The position numbers were made by a program, and so were the translations under genes. Shown piece after piece: positions 24,380-33,347 of a stretch of DNA of 64,000 nucleotides. The notes under the pieces are model-generated. The model ran no database searches, was not told where the DNA came from, and saw nothing but the letters and a program-made list of their open reading frames with translations. The stretch's first letter is position 1. Each line of letters opens with the position of its first letter. The stretch is from Burkholderiales bacterium (GTDB lineage: Bacteria > Pseudomonadota > Gammaproteobacteria > Burkholderiales > Burkholderiaceae_C), in assembly GCA_016702555.1 (NCBI GenBank), contig JADJDV010000002.1, positions 310,001-374,000 on the forward strand, in the 5' to 3' direction.

Positions 24380-25140
24380 ACTTGAATCACGCGCGGCTGG
24401 CGGCCGCTGTGCTGGCCTCGCTGCTGGCGGCCGGCGGCCTGGCCGGCTGCGCCGCCGCGGTCTTGGGCGGTGCCGCCGCCGTCGGCACGCTGGCCACCGT
24501 GGAGCGCCGCGGCGCCCAGACCCGCATTGACGACCAGGGCATCGAGCTGCGCGCCGACAACCAGGCGAAGGCGCTGATCGGCGAGCGCGGCCGCGTCAAC
24601 ATCGTCAGCTACTACCGCAAGGTGCTGCTGACCGGCGAAGTGCCGACCGAGGACGACCGGCGCAAAGTGCAGGTGGCGGTGGCCGCCGTGCCCGAGGTGG
24701 CCGGCGTGGTCAACGAGCTGGTGGTGGCGCCCATCGCCCCCATGACCCAGCAGTCCGACGACACCCTGCTCACCGGCCGCGTCAAGACCCGGCTGCTGGG
24801 CAGCAACGGCGTGCCGGCCAACAGCATCAAGATCGTCAGCGAGCGCGGCACCGTGTACCTGATGGGCCGCCTGACGCGCGCCGAGGCCGACCTGGCCACC
24901 GAAGCCGCGCGCACCACCAGCGGCGTGCAGCGCGTGGTGCGCGTGATCGACTTCATCAGCGAGGGCGCGGCCCAGGGCAGCAGCGGCCAGGCCGCCGCCG
25001 ATCCGGCGCCACTCGCACCCGCCGCAGCCGCACCGGCCGCCGGCGGCGCAGTCACCCACCCGGTGACACAACCCACCATCGTGCAGCAGCCACCCGCGCC
25101 GCAGCCGATCCAGGTGCAGACGCTGCCGCCGGTGAAGTGA
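24376..25140 (+). CDS. dolP: BON-domain outer-membrane lipoprotein (DolP/YraP-like)
   Basis: A 254-residue lipoprotein with a signal peptide and lipobox LAGC (C25), then two BON domains (about residues 45-115 and 125-200; GRVNIVSYYRKVLLTGEV, NGVPANSIKIVSERGTVYLMG) and a Pro/Ala-rich tail. DolP binds anionic phospholipids and supports outer-membrane integrity. The start overlaps the diaA stop. The 55-residue tail after the second BON domain (APAAAAPAAGGAVTHPVTQP...) is longer than in enteric DolP. Confidence 0.88.
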   Translation: MNLNHARLAAAVLASLLAAGGLAGCAAAVLGGAAAVGTLATVERRGAQTRIDDQGIELRADNQAKALIGERGRVNIVSYYRKVLLTGEVPTEDDRRKVQVAVAAVPEVAGVVNELVVAPIAPMTQQSDDTLLTGRVKTRLLGSNGVPANSIKIVSERGTVYLMGRLTRAEADLATEAARTTSGVQRVVRVIDFISEGAAQGSSGQAAADPAPLAPAAAAPAAGGAVTHPVTQPTIVQQPPAPQPIQVQTLPPVK

Positions 25141-25182
25141 TTCACTCGCCGGAATAGCGGGCGGGGCTTCGGCTTGTGGGCG

Positions 25183-28068
25183 TCATGGCCGTGCCCGCAC
25201 GCGAGTTGCGCCCAACCCCGCCGCCAGCAGGCCCAGCAGCATCAGGCCCCACTCGCCCAGTGTCGGCACGGGCGTGACCTGGGTCGGCGGCGCATCGGAC
25301 AGCGGACCGCTGGGGTCGATGATGATCCCGTTCGCTTGCCCGTCGTCGTCGCCCTTGCCGCCGTCCTGTACGGTGAACATGACCACGTGGCCATCGATGC
25401 GCAGGTTGTTGGGCTCGAAGTAGCTGCTCTCGCCGGCGTCGGCGCTTGCCTTGCCATACTTGGCGTAGCCGGCCACGGGCTGCGGCCAGGGAATGCGCAG
25501 GGTCACCGTGCTGCCGGGGTCGCAGCCGATCAACCTGAACCTGAACATGCCCTGTGGCAACGCCTTGCCGGCCGGCGGCGGTGCCGGTGCGGCGATGAAG
25601 CCACTGGCGCTGGCATCAAAGCGGCAATCTGCGCCGCCGCCCAGCAAAATGACCCCGACCTCGCGAGAGGGACCGCCGTCCGACAGCACGGGGGTGCCGA
25701 CAAGAGTCTTTCGTATGCGGAACGACGCAGTGACGGTCTGGTCACTCTGGATGTCGGTCAACTCGCAAGTGGGGCCGCTGCAGGCGCCGTTGAAGCCGAT
25801 GAACTCATAACCGCTGTTCTCGGTGGCGGTGCACGTGACTGCGCTGCCAGCGGGGACCGGACCGGGCGGCGCGCAAAGGACGCTACCGGCAGTCGATGGA
25901 ACGGCCGTCGTGCTGATGGTGTGGCTCCTGGGCGCGAAGCTCGCCTTCACGTCGCGCGCCTGGTCCATGGTCACGGTGCAGGCGAGGGCCGTGCCGGCGC
26001 TGGCGCAATCGCCGCCCCAGCCGGTGAACACGTAGCCCGCCTGCGGCGCGGCCGTGAGCGTGACCTGGGCGCCCGCCACATACACCGCCGTGCAGCCGCT
26101 ACCGGTGCAGGTGCCGATGCCGCCCTGGCTCGGCGCGTCACCGCTGGCGCCGACCGAAGAGCCGCCGGCGCTGCTGCCGCTGACGTTCACCGTGAGCAAA
26201 AGCGCCGAACCGCGCTCGACCGCACCCACATCGCACCGGCTGCCGATGGGGCGAACGTAGCCGCGCTGGTCAACCGCTGGGGTGGGGCAGGTGCTGGCGG
26301 CGTCAATCGCCGGGCTACCCGCGCCCGGCAGCAGGGTTTGCGTGGGGCCACCGTTGGCGGCCAGCGCGGCCAGGTTGGGGGCGGCGGCCGATGGCGTGGT
26401 GCCCGTCTGCACGCCGGCGGTGTTGCCGGTGGAGCCCACCAGGTTGGCGCCGGTGTAGGTCAGGGTGGAGGTGTTGGCCTGCTTGCCATCCACCTTGTGC
26501 ACCACCACCTCCTTGGCCGCGCCGGTGGTGTCGCTGACGATGCTCGATTCCACCGCCAGGCTGGCCGCGCTGGCCGTGCCGTCCTCGATCTTGTTGCCAT
26601 AGGCCAGCGTGTAGAGCGCGCCGCTGGCGGACAGTGTGGCGCCGCCATTAATAATGCCGCTGCCGCCGTTCTTCGTCGCGTTGCCGACCAAAGTCGAAAA
26701 GCGCACCGTGACTGCGCCGTTCAGGTTGAACAGCACCGCGCCCAGGCCGCTCCCGGCTGGGGATTCAATGGAACCGTCACCGCCCGTGGCGCCGTTGCCA
26801 GTGGCCGTCACGTTGAGCAGCGTGACGCTGCCGCGGTGGTTGAACACCGCCCCGCCCAGGCCCGCGCCACCGCCGCCAAAATGGCCGCCACTGCCAGCGC
26901 CACCACCAAAGCCGCCGCCACCACCGACATGGCCGCTGCCGCCGCCACCACCACCGAAGCCGCCATCACCACCTGCTGCACCGCTAGTGCTAGAGCCACC
27001 GCCGCCGCCAAAGCCACCACCGCCACCGCCGCCGTATGTGTTGTGCTGACCACCGCCACCGACGCCGCCACCATTGCCGACACCCTTAGAGCCTTCGTCA
27101 AGGCCGCCGTCACCAAAACCGCCGCCGGTGCCACCGACGCCACCGACGCCGCCAAAGCCGCCGCCACCACTACCACTACCACCATAACTATTGTTGCTCC
27201 CCTTGCCACCATCGGCGGTGTCGTCGCCGCTGCCCAAGCCACCCAAGCCGCCGCCGCCGGTGTTAATGCCGCCTCCTGGCTTGCCATTGGACGTGCCAGG
27301 AATCGTGAAGCCGCCCGGGCCGCCAAAGCCGCCGCCGACGTCGCTGTCGCTGGCATCCTGCCCCATGCCGCCGCCGCCGCGGCTGCGGTTGCCGCCCACG
27401 CCTGTAACACCCCCCGACCCCCCCACCGCCTGGTTGCCCCGCAGCAGCACGGCGTCGAGCGTGAGCGTGCCCTGGTTGAAGATGGCTCCGCCCATGCCGG
27501 CGCCGCCACCACCGGCATAGCTATTCCCGCCCTTGGCGATGCCACCGCTCAGCGTGAGGCGCTTGAGCGTCAGGTTGCCCACGCCGCCGGGGTTGGTGAA
27601 TACCCGCGTGTCGCCATTGACGGGTGGGCCGCTGCTGTCGCCCGGGCTGACGTAGAAAAACCGCAGCCGGGTGGTGTAGGTGTTGTTCAGCGTGACGCCT
27701 TTGCTGCCGCCATCGATGACGATGGTGCTGGCAATGGGTGGCAGCGCGGTGGGGCCGTACCACCAGTTGTCGGGCGTGTCGTAATTGATGGTGGTGCCAG
27801 CCAGCGCAGCGGCAAAGACGATGGTGTTGGCGCCCGACGCGGCGCCGGTGCAGCCGCCGGCGCTGGTGGTGGCAGTGACCATCTGTCCCACAGGCACCCC
27901 GTTGGCCACGTTGGCCGCATAAATGGCCTGCGCCAGCGTGCAGGTGGTGTTGCTGGCGGGGCCGACACCGGTCACCGTGATGGTGCCGGCCTGCGCCAGC
28001 GCCGCGCCTCCGGCCAGCGCCAGGGCCAGCAACGTGGGGCGGTGAAGGAATGAAGCGGCAAGTCGCAT
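25183..28068 (-). CDS. Large secreted beta-helix protein with Gly-rich loop and IPTL-CTERM anchor
   Basis: A 961-residue exported protein. Order: signal peptide (LLALALAGGAALAQAG); a parallel beta-helix-type region; a Gly-rich insertion at about residues 205-400 between two helix turns (GMGGAIFNQGTLTLDAVLL, GLGGAVFNHRGSVTLLNV); a choice-of-anchor-Q-like end (SPAIDAASTCPTPAVDQRG, DVGAVE); two InlB/Flg_new-like repeats (AGYVFTGWGGDC, SGYEFIGFNGAC); a choice-of-anchor-U-like domain (LPQGMFRFRLIGC, KGDDDGQANGIIIDPSGPL); and an IPTL-CTERM signal (VPTLGEWGLMLLGLLAAGLG plus basic end). Likely a surface protein or adhesin. GGAGTTCTCGCC precedes the ATG. It shares its last 150 residues with the next gene. 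Confidence 0.85.
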   Translation of the reverse strand: MRLAASFLHRPTLLALALAGGAALAQAGTITVTGVGPASNTTCTLAQAIYAANVANGVPVGQMVTATTSAGGCTGAASGANTIVFAAALAGTTINYDTPDNWWYGPTALPPIASTIVIDGGSKGVTLNNTYTTRLRFFYVSPGDSSGPPVNGDTRVFTNPGGVGNLTLKRLTLSGGIAKGGNSYAGGGGAGMGGAIFNQGTLTLDAVLLRGNQAVGGSGGVTGVGGNRSRGGGGMGQDASDSDVGGGFGGPGGFTIPGTSNGKPGGGINTGGGGLGGLGSGDDTADGGKGSNNSYGGSGSGGGGFGGVGGVGGTGGGFGDGGLDEGSKGVGNGGGVGGGGQHNTYGGGGGGGFGGGGGSSTSGAAGGDGGFGGGGGGSGHVGGGGGFGGGAGSGGHFGGGGAGLGGAVFNHRGSVTLLNVTATGNGATGGDGSIESPAGSGLGAVLFNLNGAVTVRFSTLVGNATKNGGSGIINGGATLSASGALYTLAYGNKIEDGTASAASLAVESSIVSDTTGAAKEVVVHKVDGKQANTSTLTYTGANLVGSTGNTAGVQTGTTPSAAAPNLAALAANGGPTQTLLPGAGSPAIDAASTCPTPAVDQRGYVRPIGSRCDVGAVERGSALLLTVNVSGSSAGGSSVGASGDAPSQGGIGTCTGSGCTAVYVAGAQVTLTAAPQAGYVFTGWGGDCASAGTALACTVTMDQARDVKASFAPRSHTISTTAVPSTAGSVLCAPPGPVPAGSAVTCTATENSGYEFIGFNGACSGPTCELTDIQSDQTVTASFRIRKTLVGTPVLSDGGPSREVGVILLGGGADCRFDASASGFIAAPAPPPAGKALPQGMFRFRLIGCDPGSTVTLRIPWPQPVAGYAKYGKASADAGESSYFEPNNLRIDGHVVMFTVQDGGKGDDDGQANGIIIDPSGPLSDAPPTQVTPVPTLGEWGLMLLGLLAAGLGATRVRARP

Positions 28069-28237
28069 GGCGAGAACTCCGGTGCGGGCAAAGGGGAAAA
28101 GTCAGGACGGCAGGACGGCAGGACGGGAAGAGAGCGGTTTTCCAGAAAAGTCGTGCATCTCGCAAAAATCCGGCTCAAACAAGGCCCGTGAACATTGCGC
28201 GAGCCGCCAGGGTTTTCGGGATGCCTGGCGCCATGTT

Positions 28238-30988
28238 TCACACCCGCCGCAGCCGCCGCGCCCCGAGTCCGGCCGCCAGCAGGCCGAGCAGCATCAGGCT
28301 CCACTGACCCAGCGTGGGGATCGGCGCCACCGCCGCTGTGGCTGCGGGCTCCAGTGGGCCGCTGGGGTCGACGATCTCGCCGTTGCGTGTCCAGTCGTCA
28401 TCGCCCTTGTCGCCGTCGGGTACGGTGAACAGGACCTCGGAACCGATGATCTTCAGATCGTTGGGTTCGAAGTAGCTGCTCGTGCGGGCGTTGGCGCTTT
28501 CCCTGCCGTACTTGGTGTAGCCGGTCACGGGCTGCGGCCAGACGATGCGCATGGCGACGGTGCTGCCAGGCTCGCAGCCGATCAGCTTGAACTTGAACAT
28601 GCCCTGCGGCAGCGTCTTGCCGGCTGGCGGCGCGGCCGGGGCGGCGATGAACGCGGTGTGGCTCAGGTCGTAGCGGCAGGCTTGCCCGCCGCCCGTGAAG
28701 CTGGCGGTGGCCTCGCCCGCCTTGGCCGGATCGGTGGGCACGGTGGTGCCGCTGAACGTCGTCAGCGCTTTCAAGGTCACCGTCTGCTTCATCTGCGCGG
28801 CGGCGGTGTGGTTGGTGTCACCGTCCTGGTCGGCGGCGATGACGCAGTCGCCCGGTGCGACCATGGTCACCACGGTATCGGTCACCGTGCAGATGGTGCC
28901 GCTGAGCGACGAATAGCGGATGGCGCGTGCCGGATGCGAGCTGGTCGCGGCTGGGTTGATGTCGAACGTGGCGCCGTCGCTGAAGGTGTGGCTGAGTGGC
29001 TCTTGCGCCGGGAAAGTCAGCACCTGCGCCGCCCGCGCGATCACCAGCGTGCCGCTGGCGCTGCCGGTGTATTCGTCGCTGACGATGACCGCCTCGACCG
29101 CATAGCTGCCGGCGTTGACGGGCAGCGTGGCGCTGCCGTCGTAGGTCACCGTCACCGGCAGGTCAGCGGGGTCCGTCACCACCGTGGCGCCCTGGCCGGC
29201 GCCGGTGTAGGTGTGCTGCAGGCCCGAGAGCGTGACAGGCGCCGTCGCGCGCACGTTGAACGGGTCGCTCAGCGTGCTGACGCTGGCCGCAGGACTGGTG
29301 TTGAGCACCAGGCTGGCCGTCAACTGGCGTGCCGTGCCGCGGGTGTCGATGGCCAGCGCCGGCCAGCTTGCGGTGCCGTCGCTGGCAGACGTGGTGGCCG
29401 TGGCGCCGCTCACGCTGCCCTGACCGGCGGGCAGAGCCATGGTCAGCGTGGCCGGTGCCTGGGTGAAGGGCGCGCCGTTTTCGGTCAGTTGCATCTGGGG
29501 CGCGGGCGACATCGCCGTATTGACCAACGCATCACCCGGCTGCTGGGTGAACGTCAGCGCGTAATGCGTCTGCACCGCGCCGGCGTCCACGCAGGGGCTG
29601 GGCGTGTAGCCGTTGAAGCCGCGCGTGGCGCCGCGCTGGTCGGTGGCCAGCAGCGCGAGAGACGTGGGCGTTGCAGTGCCCGCGCAAATCGCCGGCGAAC
29701 CGGGCAGCGGGAGCATGGTCTGCGTCGAGCCGCCGTAGTTGCCCAGCGCGGACAGCAGCAACGGGGTGCTGGGCGCGGTGGCAGTCGTGTTGAGCAGGCC
29801 ATTGCCACCCCGGTTGGTGAGGGTACCGCTCATGTCCGGGTTGTTGCCCGTGGACGTGTTGCCCCGCACGATGGTGTTGGCAGCCGTAGCGTTGCCCGAG
29901 ATGCCGCCGCCACTGCAGTTGGCGTTCGTGCATTTGTTGGCCGTGATGGTCACGCTGTTGAGCGTCGTCGTGCCGCTGCCTCGATAGATGCCGCCGCCGG
30001 ACGCCGCGCTGGTGTTGCCGCTCAGCGTGCTGTTGTTGACAGTGATGCTCGACTCAGCATAAATGCCACCCCCCGATGCACCGGCGCTGTTGCCGCTGAG
30101 CGTGCTGTTGGCCAGTGTGGTGGTGCCCGAGGTGAAGGACGTCACACGAATGGCACCACCGTTGACCCCGGTGGTGAACGAAGCCGTGGCCTTGTTGTCG
30201 CTGAAGGTGCTGCCGCTGATGACCATGAAGTAGTTGGACGCCCTGATGGCGCCGCCTGATACGGCGGAATTGCCCGTAAAGACACTGTTGCGGATCACCG
30301 CACCCGGGGCCGAGCTATCGATCGCGCCGCCGCCACCGCCGCCCACGTTGGCGTCAAAAAGGCTGTCTTCCATGACGATGGCCTTCGCTGCGTAGGACGT
30401 TCCCAGGCCACCCCCGTACTTGCTGATTGACTCAACACGGTTGCTGGAAACGGTCACGCGCCGCAACGTCAAAGTGGCGCTGCTGCCGTTGTAGATGCCC
30501 GCTCCGTTGCCGTTGGCTACGCTGTTGGCGGTCACCACCACGTCTTGCAGTGTCAGCGTGCCGCCGTTGTTGTTGACGCCGGCGCCGTTATCGTCCGTAT
30601 TCGTGGTGCGCCCACCGGTGATGGTCAGCCCTGTCACGGTGGCCGTTACCCCGGAATTGACCTGCAGCACCCGGCGGGCGTTGTTGCCGCTGATGCTGAC
30701 CTCGCTAGCCCCCGGCCCGGTGATGGTCACGTTCTTGCTCAACGTGAGCGTGCTGGCCAGCGTGATGGTGCCCGCCAGGCCACCCTGGAAATCAATCGTG
30801 CCGCCCGCTGGCGTTGCGGCGATCGCATCGCGCAGGCTGCCCGCACCGCTGTCGCCTAGGTTCGTCACCGTCGCCGCCCATGCCGGGACGGCCAGCCATG
30901 CGGCCAACAGAATTAGCGTGCGCATGAGCCGGGCCAACAGCCGGTGCCGTGACGGGTCGCGATGGGGCAAGGCGGATGCGTGGCTCAT
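28238..30988 (-). CDS. Large secreted beta-helix protein with MBG-like domain and IPTL-CTERM anchor
   Basis: A 916-residue exported protein. Order: signal peptide (LILLAAWLAVPAWAA); right-handed beta-helix repeats (NSTLSGNSAGASGGGIYAES, NSTLSGNTSAASGGGIYRGS); a choice-of-anchor-Q-like end (NYGGSTQTMLPLPGSPAIC, ATDQRG, CVDAGAVQ); MBG-like repeats (VTYDGSATLPVNAGSYAVEA); a choice-of-anchor-U-like domain (LPQGMFKFKLIGC, KGDDDWTRNGEIVDPSGPL); and an IPTL-CTERM signal (IPTLGQWSLMLLGLLAAGLG, then RRLRRV). ACGGAGTCCCATC before the ATG at 30988 supports that start; an internal ATG at 30925 would give a shorter signal peptide. The gene is a likely paralogue of its downstream neighbour at the C-terminus. 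No sorting enzyme lies in the window. Confidence 0.85.
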   Translation of the reverse strand: MSHASALPHRDPSRHRLLARLMRTLILLAAWLAVPAWAATVTNLGDSGAGSLRDAIAATPAGGTIDFQGGLAGTITLASTLTLSKNVTITGPGASEVSISGNNARRVLQVNSGVTATVTGLTITGGRTTNTDDNGAGVNNNGGTLTLQDVVVTANSVANGNGAGIYNGSSATLTLRRVTVSSNRVESISKYGGGLGTSYAAKAIVMEDSLFDANVGGGGGGAIDSSAPGAVIRNSVFTGNSAVSGGAIRASNYFMVISGSTFSDNKATASFTTGVNGGAIRVTSFTSGTTTLANSTLSGNSAGASGGGIYAESSITVNNSTLSGNTSAASGGGIYRGSGTTTLNSVTITANKCTNANCSGGGISGNATAANTIVRGNTSTGNNPDMSGTLTNRGGNGLLNTTATAPSTPLLLSALGNYGGSTQTMLPLPGSPAICAGTATPTSLALLATDQRGATRGFNGYTPSPCVDAGAVQTHYALTFTQQPGDALVNTAMSPAPQMQLTENGAPFTQAPATLTMALPAGQGSVSGATATTSASDGTASWPALAIDTRGTARQLTASLVLNTSPAASVSTLSDPFNVRATAPVTLSGLQHTYTGAGQGATVVTDPADLPVTVTYDGSATLPVNAGSYAVEAVIVSDEYTGSASGTLVIARAAQVLTFPAQEPLSHTFSDGATFDINPAATSSHPARAIRYSSLSGTICTVTDTVVTMVAPGDCVIAADQDGDTNHTAAAQMKQTVTLKALTTFSGTTVPTDPAKAGEATASFTGGGQACRYDLSHTAFIAAPAAPPAGKTLPQGMFKFKLIGCEPGSTVAMRIVWPQPVTGYTKYGRESANARTSSYFEPNDLKIIGSEVLFTVPDGDKGDDDWTRNGEIVDPSGPLEPAATAAVAPIPTLGQWSLMLLGLLAAGLGARRLRRV

Positions 30989-31342
30989 GATGGGACTCCG
31001 TAAAAAAACGAGACTGAAAAATCGGTGAAAAATCGGTGAAAAATCGGGGTCAGATCACGACTTCCCGGCCCACAACCAGGCCGCGCGCATGAGCCAGGCC
31101 AGCAGCCGGTGCAGGCAGGGCAGACAAGCAAGGCGCGTTCCGCAGGGTGCAAGTGGGCTTTTGGCGTGACAAATGGGCACAGGCTAGGGGCTTCCGATGC
31201 CCTTGTCTGTAGCCATAAATGGCTACAGGACAAACCCTAGGTTGACCTGTACGTGCCAGCGCGACGGCCCAGGTTTTTCGGGGAAATGGGGGCTGGGACA
31301 CCCGCCACGATTTCCCGAGTGCAAAAAAAAGGTGAAGCGCGC
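30989..31342. other. 354-base spacer with short tandem repeat and palindrome copy A
   Basis: No gene is supported. Positions 31014-31047 hold nearly three copies of the 11-mer AAAAATCGGTG, lying 26-59 bases upstream of the IPTL gene start in its presumed 5' leader. Palindrome copy A is at 31203-31234. An AAAAAAAGG tract lies at 31323-31333. No promoter boxes stand out clearly. Confidence 0.6.
31203..31234. promoter_or_regulatory. TGTAGCCA palindrome, copy A
   Basis: Inner arms CTGTAGCCA (31207-31215) and TGGCTACAG (31220-31228) flank TAAA. Outer TTGTC (31203-31207) and GACAA (31230-31234) also pair if one base bulges. It lies about 215 bases upstream of the IPTL gene that starts at 30988. 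The same 8-base arms recur at 32241-32274 and 34211-34232. Confidence 0.6.
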
Positions 31343-31939
31343 TCAAACCCCCACCGCCACGTGGTACAGCCCCCACGGACATTGGGCAAAGCGCTCGGGC
31401 AGCGGTTTGGCGGCGAGTTCGGGGATGCGGTCGGCGTCGAGCACGGCCCACAGGGGGCCGAGTCCGCCCAGCGGCATGGGCGCGCCGTCGAGGTGCGTGG
31501 CGACGATGAGGCCGAGGCGGCGCGCCTCGCCCACGGTGATGGGCACGGTGTAGCCGTCGATGGCGCGCAGGGCCAGGGGCAGGGCGGCGTCGTGCAGGGG
31601 CGCGCCGACGGCGGCCAGCACGTCGGTGAGCAGGGGGCCGTGCAAACGGTGCGGGCGGGCGTCGTATTCGAGCGTGGGGCGCATGTCGCGCGCGGGCAGC
31701 GCGGCGAGGGCGGCGAAGTCGAGCGCGTGGGCGCGCTCGAAGGCGATCTGCTGCTTGGCCATCATCTGGTCGAGCGCCTTGTCGAGCGGGCCGCGGTTGG
31801 GGCGCACGGTGCCGGTGAGGGTGAGCAGCGTGGGGCCGGCGGCGCCGCGGCCGCGCGCGGCGGGGCTGGCGCAGGCGGATAAGGTGACTGCCGTGCCGGC
31901 GGCAAGGCTGTTGGCAAGAAATTGGCGCTTGCTGTTCAT
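31343..31939 (-). CDS. Small exported SUOX-fold (molybdopterin-binding-like) protein
   Basis: A 198-residue protein. It begins with a KR-type export signal (MNSKRQFLANSLAAG, then TLSACAS), which is Tat-like but has Lys-Arg and could also be a lipobox. The mature part resembles small sulfite-oxidase/molybdopterin-dependent oxidoreductase domains: LTGTVRPNRG, LDFAALAALPARDM, LHGPLLTDVLAAVGA, AIDGYTVPITVGEA, LIVATHLDGAPM and GPLWAVLDAD. No cofactor-ligating cysteine in the usual place is evident, so catalysis is doubtful. A weak AGGTGG precedes the ATG. Alone between two spacers with palindromes. Confidence 0.65.
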   Translation of the reverse strand: MNSKRQFLANSLAAGTAVTLSACASPAARGRGAAGPTLLTLTGTVRPNRGPLDKALDQMMAKQQIAFERAHALDFAALAALPARDMRPTLEYDARPHRLHGPLLTDVLAAVGAPLHDAALPLALRAIDGYTVPITVGEARRLGLIVATHLDGAPMPLGGLGPLWAVLDADRIPELAAKPLPERFAQCPWGLYHVAVGV

Positions 31940-32370
31940 GGACACCACCTGGATGAAGAAGAAACGCTGCCGCCGCGTGGGCGAAAAATGCGCGGCGCGG
32001 CGGGGGTCGACCTTCCTGGCCGTGCGGGCCGTCAAGCGGCCGCATCGGCATCGAACCCTACCGCGCCGGCACCCGTTCGGGCCATTGCCGTCGCATGCGC
32101 GATGGCCCGTTCTCCCTGTCAGGTCCGACGAGCGGACGGCGACGTGTGACACGTGGGTGTCCGGATGGTTGCGCGTGGCCCCAAGAGGTGGCCGCGCTGC
32201 CATGCACGAACGATGCAAGCATGCTACGCAGAGTGAAACGGCTTGTATGTAGCCAAAAGTGGCTACATACAAGCGTGGTGAACCGTGCTTGCGCCCCCCG
32301 GGCTTTGGCGGGCAGGTCACGCGAACAGGTCATGGGGGGCCGTCGTGGCAATGCCAGCGGGCCACCGGGT
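31940..32370. other. 431-base spacer carrying palindrome copy B
   Basis: No gene is supported; frames that cross it are open by chance and lack family features. Palindrome copy B (32241-32274) lies roughly 300 bases upstream of the SUOX-fold gene and 97 bases past the patatin stop. The rest is ordinary GC-rich sequence without a terminator-like T tract. Confidence 0.6.
32241..32274. promoter_or_regulatory. TGTAGCCA palindrome, copy B
   Basis: A perfect 15-bp inverted repeat, GCTTGTATGTAGCCA and its complement, around a 4-base loop (AAAG on the plus strand). The central 22 bases on the minus strand are identical to copy C on the plus strand (arms ATGTAGCCA/TGGCTACAT, loop CTTT). No T tract follows on either side, which argues against a simple terminator. 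Confidence 0.65.
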
Positions 32371-33345
32371 TCAGGCGCCGGCCGTTTGCCGGGCCAGCGC
32401 CTGCTCAATCTGCGGCAGCACCTGGTGGGCGGCCTCACGCCCCTTGGCCACCACGTGCGGCATGGCGTCGACGTCGAACAGGCCGACGCGGCGGTCGAAT
32501 TCGGGGAACACGGCAATGATTTGCTGGCCCTGTCCCTGGGCGGCCGCCAGCCGCGCCTGCATCAGGCTGTTGGTCATGGTCGAGGTGATGCTGCCAAGCA
32601 GGCGCTGCGGCTTGTCGATGCGCTTGGGCTGTGGTGCCACGAAGCCGATGGCGATGGTCAGGTCGGCGTCGTTGGCTGCGCTCACGGGCAGCGGGTCGGA
32701 CAGGAAGCCGTCGACCATGCGCTGGCCGTCGATGTGCTGCGGCGCGAACAGGAACGGAATGCCGATGCTGGCGCGCAGGGCGTCGACCACCGGGCCACGG
32801 TCGATGCAGGCGTTGTCGCCGGTTTCGATGCAGGTGGCGACCACGCGCAGGGGCGTGGGCAACTGCTCGATCTGCGTGTCGCCAAAGACCTGCTTGAGCC
32901 GCGATCGCACCAGGTCGTCGCGCCGCAGGCTGAAGTCGCCGTCGAAGCCCAGCCAGCGCGGCCACAGCATCTGGGCCACGGCGCCGCGCCGGCTCTGGCG
33001 CGTGACGTCGGCGGTCCACAGCGTGGCCGCCACCTCGATGCCCTCCTGCATGCCGACGCCGGTGGCGATCAGCGCGGAGGCCATGGCGCCGGCGCTGCAG
33101 CCGACCAGCAGATCGGGCGACAGGCCGGCTTCGCGCAGGCCCTGGATGAAGCCCAGCACCGCGACGCTGCGCACGCCGCCGCTGCCGACCACCAGCGCCA
33201 GCCGGAAACGCCGCCGCTGGTGTGGCGCGGCCGCGCGCGCATCGGCCTGGACCGGCGGGCTGGCGGTGGGTACGCTGGCCGGCGATGAGACTGGGGGGTG
33301 CCCGAACTGGTCGAACAAGGCGACAGGGTTGACGCGTGCATACAT
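32371..33345 (-). CDS. Patatin-like phospholipase (RssA-type)
   Basis: A 324-residue lipid acyl hydrolase-like protein. After about 50 residues of variable N-terminus come the oxyanion loop VVGSGGVRSVAVLGF, the nucleophile elbow GCSAGA (S84) and the catalytic-dyad Asp in VDGFLSDPLP (D212). Patatins hydrolyse phospholipids or other esters in the cytoplasm or at the membrane; no signal peptide is seen. Start ATG at 33345, two bases past the stop of the GNAT gene, so the two form an operon and are probably translationally coupled. Confidence 0.88.
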   Translation of the reverse strand: MYARVNPVALFDQFGHPPVSSPASVPTASPPVQADARAAAPHQRRRFRLALVVGSGGVRSVAVLGFIQGLREAGLSPDLLVGCSAGAMASALIATGVGMQEGIEVAATLWTADVTRQSRRGAVAQMLWPRWLGFDGDFSLRRDDLVRSRLKQVFGDTQIEQLPTPLRVVATCIETGDNACIDRGPVVDALRASIGIPFLFAPQHIDGQRMVDGFLSDPLPVSAANDADLTIAIGFVAPQPKRIDKPQRLLGSITSTMTNSLMQARLAAAQGQGQQIIAVFPEFDRRVGLFDVDAMPHVVAKGREAAHQVLPQIEQALARQTAGA

Positions 33346-33347
33346 GA

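Noticed and set aside
25174..28053. 959-codon open frame antisense to the first IPTL protein
   Set aside because: Ala/Thr/Arg-rich translation without any known domain; it mirrors the Gly-rich gene on the other strand, which has a signal peptide, domains and a sorting signal.
28067..30259. 730-codon open frame antisense to the second IPTL protein
   Set aside because: Arg/Gly/Ala/His-rich shadow composition and no start signal or motif; the opposite strand is clearly coding.
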